From Xanthocytophaga flava (GTDB lineage Bacteria; Bacteroidota; Bacteroidia; Cytophagales; 172606-1): DNA of 64,000 bases. The first letter of the stretch is position 1. Every line of letters begins with the position of its first letter. The position numbers and the translations under genes were made by a program. The notes beneath the pieces were generated by a model. That model saw nothing but the letters and a program-made list of their open reading frames with translations, was not told where the DNA came from and did not search any database. Shown piece by piece: positions 9,001 to 16,456 of the stretch. The stretch covers positions 304,958 to 368,957 of the forward strand of contig JASJOS010000010.1 in the NCBI GenBank assembly GCA_030068525.1, in the 5' to 3' direction.

Positions 9001-9624
9001 TTGCATCTGTAAATCGATAGTGGTGCGTGTGCCTACCATCACTTCTTCTACCAGAAAGCCAATGAAACTGTAAATCAGTATTGTTTCGCTTCCTTCTACC
9101 TCAATACTATAGCTTCCGTCACTATTGGTTAGTGTACCTTGGGTTGTACCTTTGACACGAACGGAGACAGAGGGTAGAGGTTCTCCTTTATCATCGGTAA
9201 CTTTTCCTTTTACTGTCCAGCCCACTCTTTGCAATGTCTGTGGTTCATCTGTTTCTAGCCTCTGTTCTTCTTTCAGTTTTTCAGTTACCCCAATCAAATT
9301 ACCTTCCCGATGAAATTGAAGAGTGGTTTGCTTTTCGATCATTTGCAGGATATCTGCAAGGGGCAAACGATTCGCATACAGTGTGATTGGAGGAGAATCT
9401 CGTACCAGCTTTTCATCAAAAGCGAATGTAACGCCAGTTTGTTGTTCAATAGCTTTGAAAACCATCCGTACCCGGCTTGCTCTTATATCCATCGTGACAT
9501 GTTGAGCACTGGAGGGATCTGCCATTAAGAAAGTACTACTTAGTAAGCTCACGCCCAGAATTAATGTAGAAATGCGCATACATTTTTTGAACAAGGGAAT
9601 GCCCTTATGGTAATAATTTGCCAT
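6058..9624 (-). CDS. SusC/RagA TonB-linked outer-membrane receptor with STN domain
   Basis: This encodes a 1188-residue TonB-dependent importer. Order: a signal or membrane segment within residues 1-41; an STN signalling domain (about 42-115, with FKAIEQQTGVTFAF and LADILQMIEKQT); a carboxypeptidase-regulatory-like domain (about 135-210, GKVTDDKGEPLPSVSVRV); a TonB-box-like stretch TLTEVVVTGYGAQRKK; a plug (VRIRGLNTFGNNNPLYVVDG); and a beta-barrel ending in LTF. The STN domain means that it can signal across the outer membrane to a FecR protein, and FecR and sigma genes stand directly upstream. The first 15 residues before MRISTL are basic, and a start there is possible. Confidence 0.95.
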   Translation of the reverse strand: MANYYHKGIPLFKKCMRISTLILGVSLLSSTFLMADPSSAQHVTMDIRASRVRMVFKAIEQQTGVTFAFDEKLVRDSPPITLYANRLPLADILQMIEKQTTLQFHREGNLIGVTEKLKEEQRLETDEPQTLQRVGWTVKGKVTDDKGEPLPSVSVRVKGTTQGTLTNSDGSYSIEVEGSETILIYSFIGFLVEEVMVGTRTTIDLQMQPDISTLTEVVVTGYGAQRKKDLIGAVSVVDVDQLKQSTDGQVTNQLQGRASGVTVVTSGQPGDAPQVRIRGLNTFGNNNPLYVVDGVPTTSIADLNTNDIASMQVLKDAGSASIYGSRAANGVIIITTKKGKDKVKIVYTAWFGIQTPPKGNIWNTLNPQEQAQLKFQVQKNSGLPVGDDQYDYGSSPVLPDYILPTGAKEGDPRTNPDLYYVNPNYTSVDDFNTFNQIVKANKSGTDWFHEIFKPAPSTSHNISLSGGSEQGNYLFSLNYFNQQGALTNTYLKRYTIRSNSQYNIGKHIRIGENLVYTISDNPKSSTSDAGSAIGFSFRMQPIVPVYDIKGNYAGSRAAGMGDAFNPVAIRDRTRYDKGLDNRLFGNVFAEADVLKYITLRTSFGGENYSGRWNSFAFPTYENKENSNTNTYSEGSYSGFNWTWTNLLTFHKLFGKHELTVVAGTEAYNNKYWEVGGSTQGYFSFDPNYVNLSTGSGTRSNYSNRSLDALYSLISRADYIYNDKYLLGATLRRDGSSKFINQRYGYFPAVSAGWRISKENFMAAAAWVNELKLRASYGIMGNQINVGTGNAFTTYSANRRSSYYDLAGTSGTGAYEGFEKSQIGNPNAIWEKNINTNIGIDASFFNGRLDISAEYYVKHIKDLLFNPSLIGTAGGGAVPFVNIGQMKNQGIDLQVNSIFDIAQDLKLSTTLTFTSYNNKIVKVSNSANYFDLESRDFDGASIVRNQVGNSIGQFYGYKVVGFWNSAEEITDANAQAAQKTGNPDAVYQDGAALGRFKYADNNGDGQITAADRQMLGNPNPDFSYGLNLAFTYKQWDLSTFFYGVQGNQIWNQTLWWTDFNSSRSGAKSKTALYNSWTPENHNAKAPIQENASSFSTISVPNSYFVENGSYLRAKNIQLGYTLSPTLLTKLRIQQLRFYVQATNLFTLTKYSGIDPEVSRNTSGSQIIFGIDEGSYPSAKQYTVGLNLTF

Positions 9625-9791
9625 ATTTGTCTAAGGTTTAATACGTAGTTGTTAAACTGGTTCCTGTCTGCTATTGATGGTTCGAAGCATTGGATAACAG
9701 TAGGAAAGTATATACCGGGGACATTTGCCGTGTTCCCGGAATTTTTGAGCCCGCTCTCCTTGAAAACCGACTTGTTTGGTTTTATTTTCCT

Positions 9792-10799
9792 TTATTTGAT
9801 CACTATTGTTGTATCATTTACTTGTGAATAATTGAATTTTTTGGAAAAGCTGAGTACTTTCAATACATCTTCCATAGGCTGATTATCAAGAGTTATTGTT
9901 ATTTTTTCAGTCAGCAAGTCTGGGTTTTTAATCAAAATATGTTGTTTATATTTTCTTTCAAGTGCAAAAAAAACTTCAGGCAAAGTCTCGTCCTCAAATA
10001 TCAGTCGGTTCTCTTTCCAGGGGGCTATGGCAGGCTTACTGATGGGGACTACCTGCATGTGATCAGTATTGTGAACTAGTACTACCTGCTCTGCCGGAAG
10101 TACTATCTGTGCTGGCTTTTCGGGATTTTCACGTAATTGCACACCTACTTTTCCAGTCCGGACACTCACTTTTATTGTAGCGTCTTTTTCATATGCTTTC
10201 ACATCAAAGCTGGTTCCAAAGACGGTAATATCCAGTGTTTTGGCATGAACAATAAATGGTTTGTCTGTCCTATGGGCAATATCAAAGAATGCTTGGCCTT
10301 CCAATAAAACAACTTCCCGGGTTTTGCCTGCAAACGAATCAGGATAACTAAGTTTGGACCCTGCATTGAGCCAGATAGTAGAACCATCCGATAATTTGAG
10401 CTTTTGTGTTTGGGCAAGTGGGACTTGTATGATTTTAGTTGTAGATTTTATCTGGGGAGTAGTTTGTCGTGAAAACCAGAATATGATTACAACAAAAGCA
10501 GCAGCAATACCTGACCAAAGAGAAAGCTTTCTGATATACCGAACAGGTAGTCGTTTTACAGGAGAATGGGTGTCTGTTTCCATTCCTGCTGTTTTTAGTT
10601 TGGTGTGAATGCGCTGTTTTAATTCATCACTTGTTTGATTCAGAAATACTTCAGACTCCTCTGCTTCACTAGTTTTATGATCATACCATGTATGCAATAA
10701 CTGCTTTTCTTGTTCTGTGGCTGTCCCATTCAGGAACTTTTGTGCGAGTTGTTGAATGTATTCTTCTGTCATAAAGGATAGGGTATTGCCCTTTTTCAC
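9792..10799 (-). CDS. FecR family anti-sigma factor
   Basis: This encodes 335 residues with the FecR layout: an N-terminal cytoplasmic domain that binds the sigma factor (TEEYIQQLAQKFLNGTATEQ), one membrane helix at about 93-112 (SLWSGIAAAFVVIIFWF), a periplasmic FecR domain (KLSDGSTIWLNAGSKLSYP, REVVLLEGQAFFDI, VFGTSFDVKAY) and a DUF4974-type C-terminus (FALERKYKQHILI, MEDVLKVLSFSKKFNY) that would meet the STN domain of the receptor. A start at the tenth codon (10772, MTEEYI) matches the family better than the first ATG. It lies between the sigma gene and susC on the same strand. Confidence 0.93.
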   Translation of the reverse strand: MKKGNTLSFMTEEYIQQLAQKFLNGTATEQEKQLLHTWYDHKTSEAEESEVFLNQTSDELKQRIHTKLKTAGMETDTHSPVKRLPVRYIRKLSLWSGIAAAFVVIIFWFSRQTTPQIKSTTKIIQVPLAQTQKLKLSDGSTIWLNAGSKLSYPDSFAGKTREVVLLEGQAFFDIAHRTDKPFIVHAKTLDITVFGTSFDVKAYEKDATIKVSVRTGKVGVQLRENPEKPAQIVLPAEQVVLVHNTDHMQVVPISKPAIAPWKENRLIFEDETLPEVFFALERKYKQHILIKNPDLLTEKITITLDNQPMEDVLKVLSFSKKFNYSQVNDTTIVIK

Positions 10800-11018
10800 T
10801 TCTAGAGTAGAAATAGAATGAAAACCCCTTAGTCAGAAATTCAAAAAAATAGTATTTTTTTGAATGATTGGATGTATTAGCGGCGAATGTTGTTGATAGT
10901 GAGTATATTAGTGTGCCTTGAAACCAATGGTTTGTATTCCTAGAACAGATACTAAATTAGTAAAGCCAACCTTGGATCTTGTCTAACGATGAAATTTTAA
11001 AATCGTAGAAAGGAAATT

Positions 11019-11606
11019 TTATGAGAAGAGCAGTAAGAGCATAAGTTGTAGGAGCATATGCATGGCATTACTAAGATTGATTCGTATCACCTTTAATGCT
11101 TTAGTCAGGTGTGCTTCGGCTGTTTTTTGGGAAATTTTCATCTCTTCGCAAACATCAGACAAGGGCTTGTCCTGTAGTTTGTTGTATTGAAATACAAGCC
11201 GACATTTCTCAGGAAGTTGATTGGTGAGCTTGGTAATGATTTCAAGTAATAGTTTGTTTTCTATCTCTTCTTCTATAGATACAGACTTAGGCTCAGTATG
11301 CTGAATGAGACTTTGGGTTTGTTCTGCTTGTTTCGATTTGGCTAAATACCGATAGACTTCATAACGGAGCATCGCCGCCAGATAGGGTTTTAATGATTGA
11401 ATGTCTAGTGTTTGTCTTTTGGTCCAGACAAGCATGAATGTGTCCTGGGTGATTTCCTCCGCAACTTGAGTTGATTTAACCATTCGATAGGCTGCATAGA
11501 AAAGTTTATCCCAATAACGGTTGTAAATTTCATCAAATGCGCCTTCTATTCCATTTTTCATTAAAATAGTAAGCTCATCATCCGAAAGATTTTTCAGGTT
11601 GATCAT
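11019..11606 (-). CDS. ECF RNA polymerase sigma factor of the SusCD locus
   Basis: This encodes 195 residues of the sigma-70 ECF group common in Bacteroidota. Region 2 is seen in FDEIYNRYWDKLFYAAYRM and EEITQDTFMLVWTKR. Region 4 is seen in LPEKCRLVFQYNKLQDKPL followed by the helix-turn-helix VCEEMKISQKTAEAHLTKAL. The C-terminus is unusually hydrophobic (MLLQLMLLLLF), a common feature of this group. It should bind core polymerase when released by the FecR protein encoded 219 bases downstream, and drive the susCD genes. Confidence 0.93.
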   Translation of the reverse strand: MINLKNLSDDELTILMKNGIEGAFDEIYNRYWDKLFYAAYRMVKSTQVAEEITQDTFMLVWTKRQTLDIQSLKPYLAAMLRYEVYRYLAKSKQAEQTQSLIQHTEPKSVSIEEEIENKLLLEIITKLTNQLPEKCRLVFQYNKLQDKPLSDVCEEMKISQKTAEAHLTKALKVIRINLSNAMHMLLQLMLLLLFS

Positions 11607-12016
11607 GCTTGATAGGCATTAGGCAGAGTGGAGAATTTTTTACCAAATATAGAATAATTTATAGAAAAGACAAGTTGGTATTTGTGGGAAAATTCAATAG
11701 TAAATATTGATTTATTGGTATGATATGGTATTTTGTATTATAAAAATAGTAAATTGCAGTATACTGTAGTATAAAAGATATAGGTGAGATTAAAAAGTTC
11801 GTTGTAAAGCTGCGACTTAATACAAAATGTATTTGTTAGAAACGTTTATTATTTCTGGATATTACTCTTACTATTCTTCTACTTTTCTTCTTTCATCCTT
11901 CCAGAATAAAAGGATTAATATCCAGTATAACCGCTGCACTATTTTTATCATTTGCCCTCTTTATCCCTCTACCAAGTAGACGCATTCATTTCGTCAAACT
12001 TGGGAATGGATACTAT
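11607..12016. promoter_or_regulatory. AT-rich intergenic region with nested inverted repeats
   Basis: This lies upstream of the sigma gene and downstream of trmN6, both on the minus strand. It holds a perfect 10-bp palindrome CAGTATACTG at 11757-11766, and a larger structure in which CTGGATATTA (11855-11864) pairs exactly with TAATATCCAG (11916-11925). Inside this, ATCCTT (11895-11900) pairs with AAGGAT (11910-11915). The structure could end trmN6 transcription or bind a regulator of the sigma gene. No gene is seen. Confidence 0.4.
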
Positions 12017-12736
12017 TTATAGATTTAGATAGTAAGGTTTGAGTAGCTGTATAAAATCATCCGTATAAGTACCATCTACAGAAGTCTTTATATACAGAGT
12101 CTTTGTTTGTGGAGTAGAATCCTTAGTAAAGGAAAAACTATTTATAGTTCGGATTTGCTTGCCTTCTATATAATCAAATAGCTGTAACTCTTCGTATTTA
12201 TACAAACCATAATCAAAACAATTCTTTTCAAGCTGGCTACTTTCATAAGGGGGTAGTAGTGTGATGAAGCGACCTGTTGAGGCAAGTAATGTTGACACGA
12301 CCTGAGCTAGTTCCGGTAATTGAAGCGCTTCTCCATGCATAGCTACATTCTGTGTGCTATGTTTTCGCTTTAGGTGATTGCTGAAGAAGGGGGGATTACA
12401 GACAATCAGGTCATAGGGTAGAAGTGTTGTCTGACTAAACTGTAGAATATCCTGTTGTATTACTTTTATCTGATGGCTCCAGGGACTATTTTTTACATTC
12501 TCTCTTGCTTGTTGGGTGGCTGCTTCATCAATTTCAACTGCATCTATTGGACTATCGGTACGTTGTGCCAGCATCAGTGCCAGTAAGCCTGTACCTGTGC
12601 CAATATCCAATATGCGGGTTGCTGTTGATATAGCAGTATAAGCACCCAGCACACAGGAATCCGTACACACCTTCATTGCACACTGATCCTGATTAATACG
12701 AAATTGTTTAAATTGAAAGAAAGAGTTTTTGCCCAT
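12017..12736 (-). CDS. trmN6: tRNA1(Val) (adenine(37)-N6)-methyltransferase family protein
   Basis: This encodes a 239-residue class I SAM-dependent methyltransferase of the YfiC/TrmN6 type, which methylates adenine 37 of one valine tRNA. The start at 12736 gives MGKNSFFQFKQFRINQDQCA, the usual beginning of Bacteroidota members; the frame is open 20 codons further but that part is not family-like. Motif I is ILDIGTGTGLLALMLAQR, the acidic loop is AVEIDEAA, and the catalytic NPPF motif is present in YDLIVCNPPFFSNH, which marks N6-adenine or exocyclic amine methylation. It stands as a single gene. Confidence 0.88.
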   Translation of the reverse strand: MGKNSFFQFKQFRINQDQCAMKVCTDSCVLGAYTAISTATRILDIGTGTGLLALMLAQRTDSPIDAVEIDEAATQQARENVKNSPWSHQIKVIQQDILQFSQTTLLPYDLIVCNPPFFSNHLKRKHSTQNVAMHGEALQLPELAQVVSTLLASTGRFITLLPPYESSQLEKNCFDYGLYKYEELQLFDYIEGKQIRTINSFSFTKDSTPQTKTLYIKTSVDGTYTDDFIQLLKPYYLNL

Positions 12737-12892
12737 TGAATGCTGTAGTTTCTGCAAAAGTATGATAAAATGCGGTAGTTCCCGACGGCTTATCATAGTT
12801 GCCTGTATATAAATCCATGAATAGATATTGAGTCAATGCCAGAAGATTTGTGTATTTTACAGCAACTTTGTATAGACTATGCAATCTTTTGT

Positions 12893-14086
12893 ATGAACGT
12901 CACTATCGATTTCTGGGCGATTGTCAATTTGTTGGGTGTAATTCAGGGACTTCTATTGTCGGTTGTTTTCTTTGCAACCAATCAGGGAAATAAGAGAGCC
13001 AATAGATTACTCGGCTTATTAGTATTAACAGGCGTATTCACAACCTTTGAGATATTTGCTTCCTATACAGGATTAGTTGCCTATTTTCCTGCTGCCATCA
13101 ATACTACAGAGTTTTTGGATTTCGTAATGGGGCCATTAATCTATTGGTATACGCTGGCATTGATAAAGCCTGACTTTACCTGGAAAGGGCAATGGGTGCA
13201 CGTGATTCCTGCTGTTGTATTTCTGACACTCCGCATGCCCTATATGCTGCAAAGTAGTGAGTTTAAATTACAGGATGTAAATGAAGTCTACCATCGTATT
13301 CCTTTTAATCCTATCCATTGCAAACCTATACTCTGGTTTCCCAAATACCATTTTGGCGGATTCTGGATGGACCTTATGGTAAGTCCCAGTAAACTTTTAT
13401 ACCAGGGATGGGCATTGTATATGATTTATCGTTTTGCCAGAGAAAGAAACGAGTCGTTCTGGACTATCTCCAATCTGTATCTGAAACGATTTAGTCGTTT
13501 GATTATATTTATTGGCGTAGTTCATATCATTGTGGGTGTTATCTCCCTAATCTCAGTAGATGATCTGGGAGATATTTATATTGCAGATATTGCTTCACTC
13601 AGTTATTACTTTATCAGTTTCTGGGTTATCCAAGATTCACGAATGTTTGCTGCGCAAAGTTTGATTCATGAAGGAGAGAAGAGAAAATATGAGAAGTCGA
13701 GTCTGGATGATAAAGAAACTCCTATACTTGTACAAAAACTCCTGTCCTTTATGGTAACAGAACGACCTTATCTGAATGGTGATCTGACATTAAATGAACT
13801 GGCTGATAAATTAAAGCTTTCTACACATCACCTTTCACAACTGGTCAATGAACAGATTGGAAAGAACTTCTCTGATTTTATAAATGAATATCGGGTAGAA
13901 GAATTGAAGAAACGTTTGCAAGACCCAGCCAGTATGCATATTAAGATTGAGGAACTAGCCTTTGAGAGTGGCTTCAATTCTAAATCCGTTTTTAATACGG
14001 CCTTTAAAAAAATGACAGGACTAACCCCATCCCAGTTCCGAAAATCTACCTCACCGATCAACGATACCTCCGAAAAAGTGGCTTAA
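12893..14086 (+). CDS. Membrane-anchored AraC-type transcriptional regulator
   Basis: This encodes 397 residues. The start at 12893 gives MNVTIDFWAIVNLLGVIQG, with the first membrane helix at once; an in-frame ATG 57 bases upstream is possible. The N-terminal half has about seven hydrophobic helices (for example LLGLLVLTGVFTTFEIFA and FSRLIIFIGVVHIIVGVISL). The C-terminal 110 residues are an AraC DNA-binding domain with two helix-turn-helix units (LTLNELADKLKLSTHHLSQL and IKIEELAFESGFNSKSVFN) and the GLTPSQFRKS end. Such proteins sense a membrane or external signal and control a nearby gene; the acyltransferase downstream and the inverted repeats between them are the obvious candidates. Confidence 0.9.
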   Translation: MNVTIDFWAIVNLLGVIQGLLLSVVFFATNQGNKRANRLLGLLVLTGVFTTFEIFASYTGLVAYFPAAINTTEFLDFVMGPLIYWYTLALIKPDFTWKGQWVHVIPAVVFLTLRMPYMLQSSEFKLQDVNEVYHRIPFNPIHCKPILWFPKYHFGGFWMDLMVSPSKLLYQGWALYMIYRFARERNESFWTISNLYLKRFSRLIIFIGVVHIIVGVISLISVDDLGDIYIADIASLSYYFISFWVIQDSRMFAAQSLIHEGEKRKYEKSSLDDKETPILVQKLLSFMVTERPYLNGDLTLNELADKLKLSTHHLSQLVNEQIGKNFSDFINEYRVEELKKRLQDPASMHIKIEELAFESGFNSKSVFNTAFKKMTGLTPSQFRKSTSPINDTSEKVA

Positions 14087-14088
14087 AA

Positions 14089-14127
14089 CGTTCGTTCCGA
14101 TAAATCCGAACGCCTGAATTATCGGAA
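14089..14127. repeat. Two overlapping, mutually exclusive inverted repeats
   Basis: CGTTCG (14089-14094) pairs with CGAACG (14107-14112), and TTCCGATAA (14095-14103) pairs exactly with TTATCGGAA (14119-14127). The repeats overlap, so both hairpins cannot form together. They lie just upstream of the likely acyltransferase promoter, so they may be operator sites for the AraC-type protein; termination of the upstream gene is the simpler alternative. Confidence 0.5.
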
Positions 14128-14161
14128 TTGTCTTCTGTTGCATAGGGTCCGTTTAGTTTTG
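14128..14161 (+). promoter_or_regulatory. Candidate promoter of the acyltransferase gene
   Basis: TTG at 14128-14130 and TAGTTTTG at 14154-14161 are 23 bases apart and match the -33 TTG and -7 TAnnTTTG boxes known for Bacteroidota. The gene starts 28 bases after the second box. Confidence 0.5.
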
Positions 14162-14189
14162 TGTAATCATTCACTACTACAAAAAACGC

Positions 14190-15416
14190 ATGGAAACACT
14201 TGCAAAAACAGCAACGCGGCAATATGGACTAGACTGGGTCCGGGTTAGTGCTTTTTCACTTCTTATCTTTTATCATACAGGAATGTTCTTTGTTACCTGG
14301 GATTTCCACTTTAAGAATCCAGACACTAGCAAAAGCATGGAACTGTGGATGTTGTTTATGAATCAATGGCGACTCCCTTTGTTGTTTCTGATTTCAGGCG
14401 CAGGAGTAAGCTTTGCATTGAAAAAACGAAGTGGCTGGCAATTTACCAAAGAACGCTTTGTACGTCTTTTTATTCCTATTGTATTTGGTATGCTGGTTGT
14501 TGTGCCTCCGCAGATTTATATGGAGCGGTTGTATAAACATCAGTTTACAGGCTCGTATCTGGATTTTTATCCTTCTGTATTTAATTTTGTTCCTTATCCG
14601 GAAGGAGGCAGTCTTAGCTGGCATCATCTATGGTTTATTGTCTACCTGTTTTTCTATTGTCTGATTGGACTACCTTTATTTTTATACCTGCGCAAACCAG
14701 ATGGTCAACGGCTGATGGCGAAAGTTACTTCGTTTGTCCAAAAATATCCATTGAGTCTTTTTCTATTAGCAGTTCCTATTGAGGTCTATTACATTACTCT
14801 CTATCCAAAATTTGAGATTACACATGGATTGACAGATGATTGGTTTAATCATGCTTTTTCCTTTACGATGTTTGTATATGGATATATTCTGGCTCTACAA
14901 CCTGCTTTACTGGAGTCTATCAAAAACATTCGTAAAGTCTCTCTGATTGGTGGTATTGTGTCTTTTCTTACTATGCTAGTCTTTGTATTTATGCCTTACC
15001 GGGACTATATAACTTTCATACCTAAATTCCCTATTGAGCCATACGATGCATCCTTTCTGGTTTATTTTACCTTGAAGAGTTTTAACTTATGGTTCTGGAT
15101 ACTGGCTATTATAGGATATGCATTACATTCTCTGAATTTTTCAAACCGGTTTTTGACCTATGCCAATGAGGCTGTTTATCCTTTTTATATTCTGCATCAA
15201 AGTGTAATGTTGGTCATTGGGTATTATATCATTCAATGGAATGTGGGAGTAATACCTAAGTTCTTTCTGATTGCAGTAGGTATGTTTGTAATTACTGCGC
15301 TGATTTATGAGTTTGGTATAAGACGCTGGAAATTGACCAGAGTTCTATTTGGATTGAAACCCCAGCGTGAGAAACTGGCAAAAGCTGTTTCTTCTGCAAA
15401 CCTTACCAACGCCTGA
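14190..15416 (+). CDS. Membrane acyltransferase family 3 protein (OpgC-like)
   Basis: This encodes 408 residues with about ten membrane helices, of the acyltransferase-3 family that moves acyl groups onto sugars or glycans at the cytoplasmic membrane. The N-terminus GLDWVRVSAFSLLIFYHTGM carries the family's early Arg and His. Further marks are FMNQWRLPLLFLISGAGVSFAL, WHHLWFIVYLFFYCL and, near the end, ANEAVYPFYILHQSVM. It resembles the glucan-modifying OpgC branch, but the substrate is unknown. It follows the membrane AraC-type regulator and has its own promoter-like boxes. Confidence 0.85.
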   Translation: METLAKTATRQYGLDWVRVSAFSLLIFYHTGMFFVTWDFHFKNPDTSKSMELWMLFMNQWRLPLLFLISGAGVSFALKKRSGWQFTKERFVRLFIPIVFGMLVVVPPQIYMERLYKHQFTGSYLDFYPSVFNFVPYPEGGSLSWHHLWFIVYLFFYCLIGLPLFLYLRKPDGQRLMAKVTSFVQKYPLSLFLLAVPIEVYYITLYPKFEITHGLTDDWFNHAFSFTMFVYGYILALQPALLESIKNIRKVSLIGGIVSFLTMLVFVFMPYRDYITFIPKFPIEPYDASFLVYFTLKSFNLWFWILAIIGYALHSLNFSNRFLTYANEAVYPFYILHQSVMLVIGYYIIQWNVGVIPKFFLIAVGMFVITALIYEFGIRRWKLTRVLFGLKPQREKLAKAVSSANLTNA

Positions 15417-15486
15417 ATGATAGTTGGCGATAAAGAGACACAAGTAATGTAATAAATACAGCTACATTCTTCATTTTTATGTAGTC

Positions 15487-15528
15487 AGGGATAAAAGTGT
15501 TAAAAGAGTTTAACCTTTTATCCCTTTG
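15487..15528 (+). terminator. Intrinsic terminator after the acyltransferase gene
   Basis: AGGGATAAAA (15487-15496) pairs exactly with TTTTATCCCT (15516-15525), with further TTAAA/TTTAA pairing inside and TTT after the stem. Confidence 0.7.
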
Positions 15529-15605
15529 AATGCCCGTTTGTTACAACTTTTTTGTTAAAAAAGCTGAAAAAATAAATATTAGCGGCAGATTCAAAATATT
15601 CCTCC

Positions 15606-15613
15606 TATTTTTG
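15606..15613 (+). promoter_or_regulatory. -7-like box of the second sigma/FecR operon
   Basis: TATTTTTG fits the TAnnTTTG consensus exactly and ends 21 bases before the TTG start of the sigma gene, so the leader would be short. I find no well-spaced TTG at -33. Confidence 0.35.
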
Positions 15614-15634
15614 CAGAAACCATGCTAACCTAAC

Positions 15635-16228
15635 TTGGAAACTACGCCAGATATATCACCAAAGTCTCTTTCTGAGGAAGAAGCTACCTGGCTTCACCTC
15701 TGGCAAACAGACCAATCGAAGTTTATGGAAGTGGTTTTTAAGCGTTTTTATGTTCCTCTGGGCCGTACAGTGAACCGCATGCTGAATGACCAGGATGCTA
15801 CAGAAGACATTGTTCAGGAAGTTTTTATCAAGATCTGGAACAATAGGGAAAACCTTCAGTTTAACTTCTCTATCAAGGCATACCTGTACCGCTCTGCCAT
15901 TAATTCAGCCTTGAATTATCTGGAAAAAAGTAAGAAGACTGTGACATTAGAATCAGATTCTATGCCAGAGCCTTCTCATTCGGATGTGGAAGAAACGTTT
16001 AATCTAAAGGAAGTGGAAACACACATCCAGGATGCCCTTAACAACCTTCCCCCTGCCTGTAAGGCTATTTTTGTTTTAAGCCGTTACGAAGACATGAGTT
16101 ACCGTGAAATTGCGGAGTCTTTGCAGCTTTCACCTAAGACCATCGAAAACCAGATGGGTAAAGCCCTCAAACTTATGAGGGACTACCTGAGTATTTATGT
16201 CCGGAATATGATGGTACTGTTGTTTTGA
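15635..16228 (+). CDS. ECF RNA polymerase sigma factor, TTG start
   Basis: This encodes 197 residues. Region 2 is seen in KFMEVVFKRFYVPLGRTVNR and ATEDIVQEVFIKIWNNRENL; region 4 in LPPACKAIFVLSRYEDMSY followed by the helix-turn-helix EIAESLQLSPKTIENQMGKALK. No ATG gives a full region 2, so TTG at 15635 is the only fitting start. The nearest upstream ATG (15622) opens a three-codon frame, ATG CTA ACC TAA, ending one base before the TTG. It heads an operon with FecR and an STN-domain outer-membrane protein, and should be controlled by that FecR. Confidence 0.9.
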   Translation: METTPDISPKSLSEEEATWLHLWQTDQSKFMEVVFKRFYVPLGRTVNRMLNDQDATEDIVQEVFIKIWNNRENLQFNFSIKAYLYRSAINSALNYLEKSKKTVTLESDSMPEPSHSDVEETFNLKEVETHIQDALNNLPPACKAIFVLSRYEDMSYREIAESLQLSPKTIENQMGKALKLMRDYLSIYVRNMMVLLF

Positions 16229-16341
16229 CTACAAGCTTCATATTCAGGCTCTGCTCCTAACTTAGTAAAGCAAGCGTAAAATATAAAGGCACTTCCCATG
16301 GCAATTACTGCCCAGGCAATCTTGGTTGATGTTAGTTTCAT
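16195..16341 (-). CDS. Possible small membrane or lipoprotein, antisense to the sigma-gene end
   Basis: This 48-residue frame begins MKLTSTKIAWAVIAMGSAF and goes on with IFYACFTKLG, a typical basic start, hydrophobic helix and Cys. It lies in the gap between the sigma and fecR genes on the opposite strand and overlaps the last 34 bases of the sigma gene. The signal-like N-terminus is better than chance would usually give, but there is no known family and no promoter is recognised. Confidence 0.35.
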   Translation of the reverse strand: MKLTSTKIAWAVIAMGSAFIFYACFTKLGAEPEYEACSQNNSTIIFRT

Positions 16342-16456
16342 GAATGTGTTAGTTAAGTGATAGAGTGAATATAAAAAATATTTTAATTTTTTTCAAAATC
16401 GCATAGGGGTACTTTAGGGGTATGCCTGTCTTAGTTATAGAAAGTCACAAAAATCC

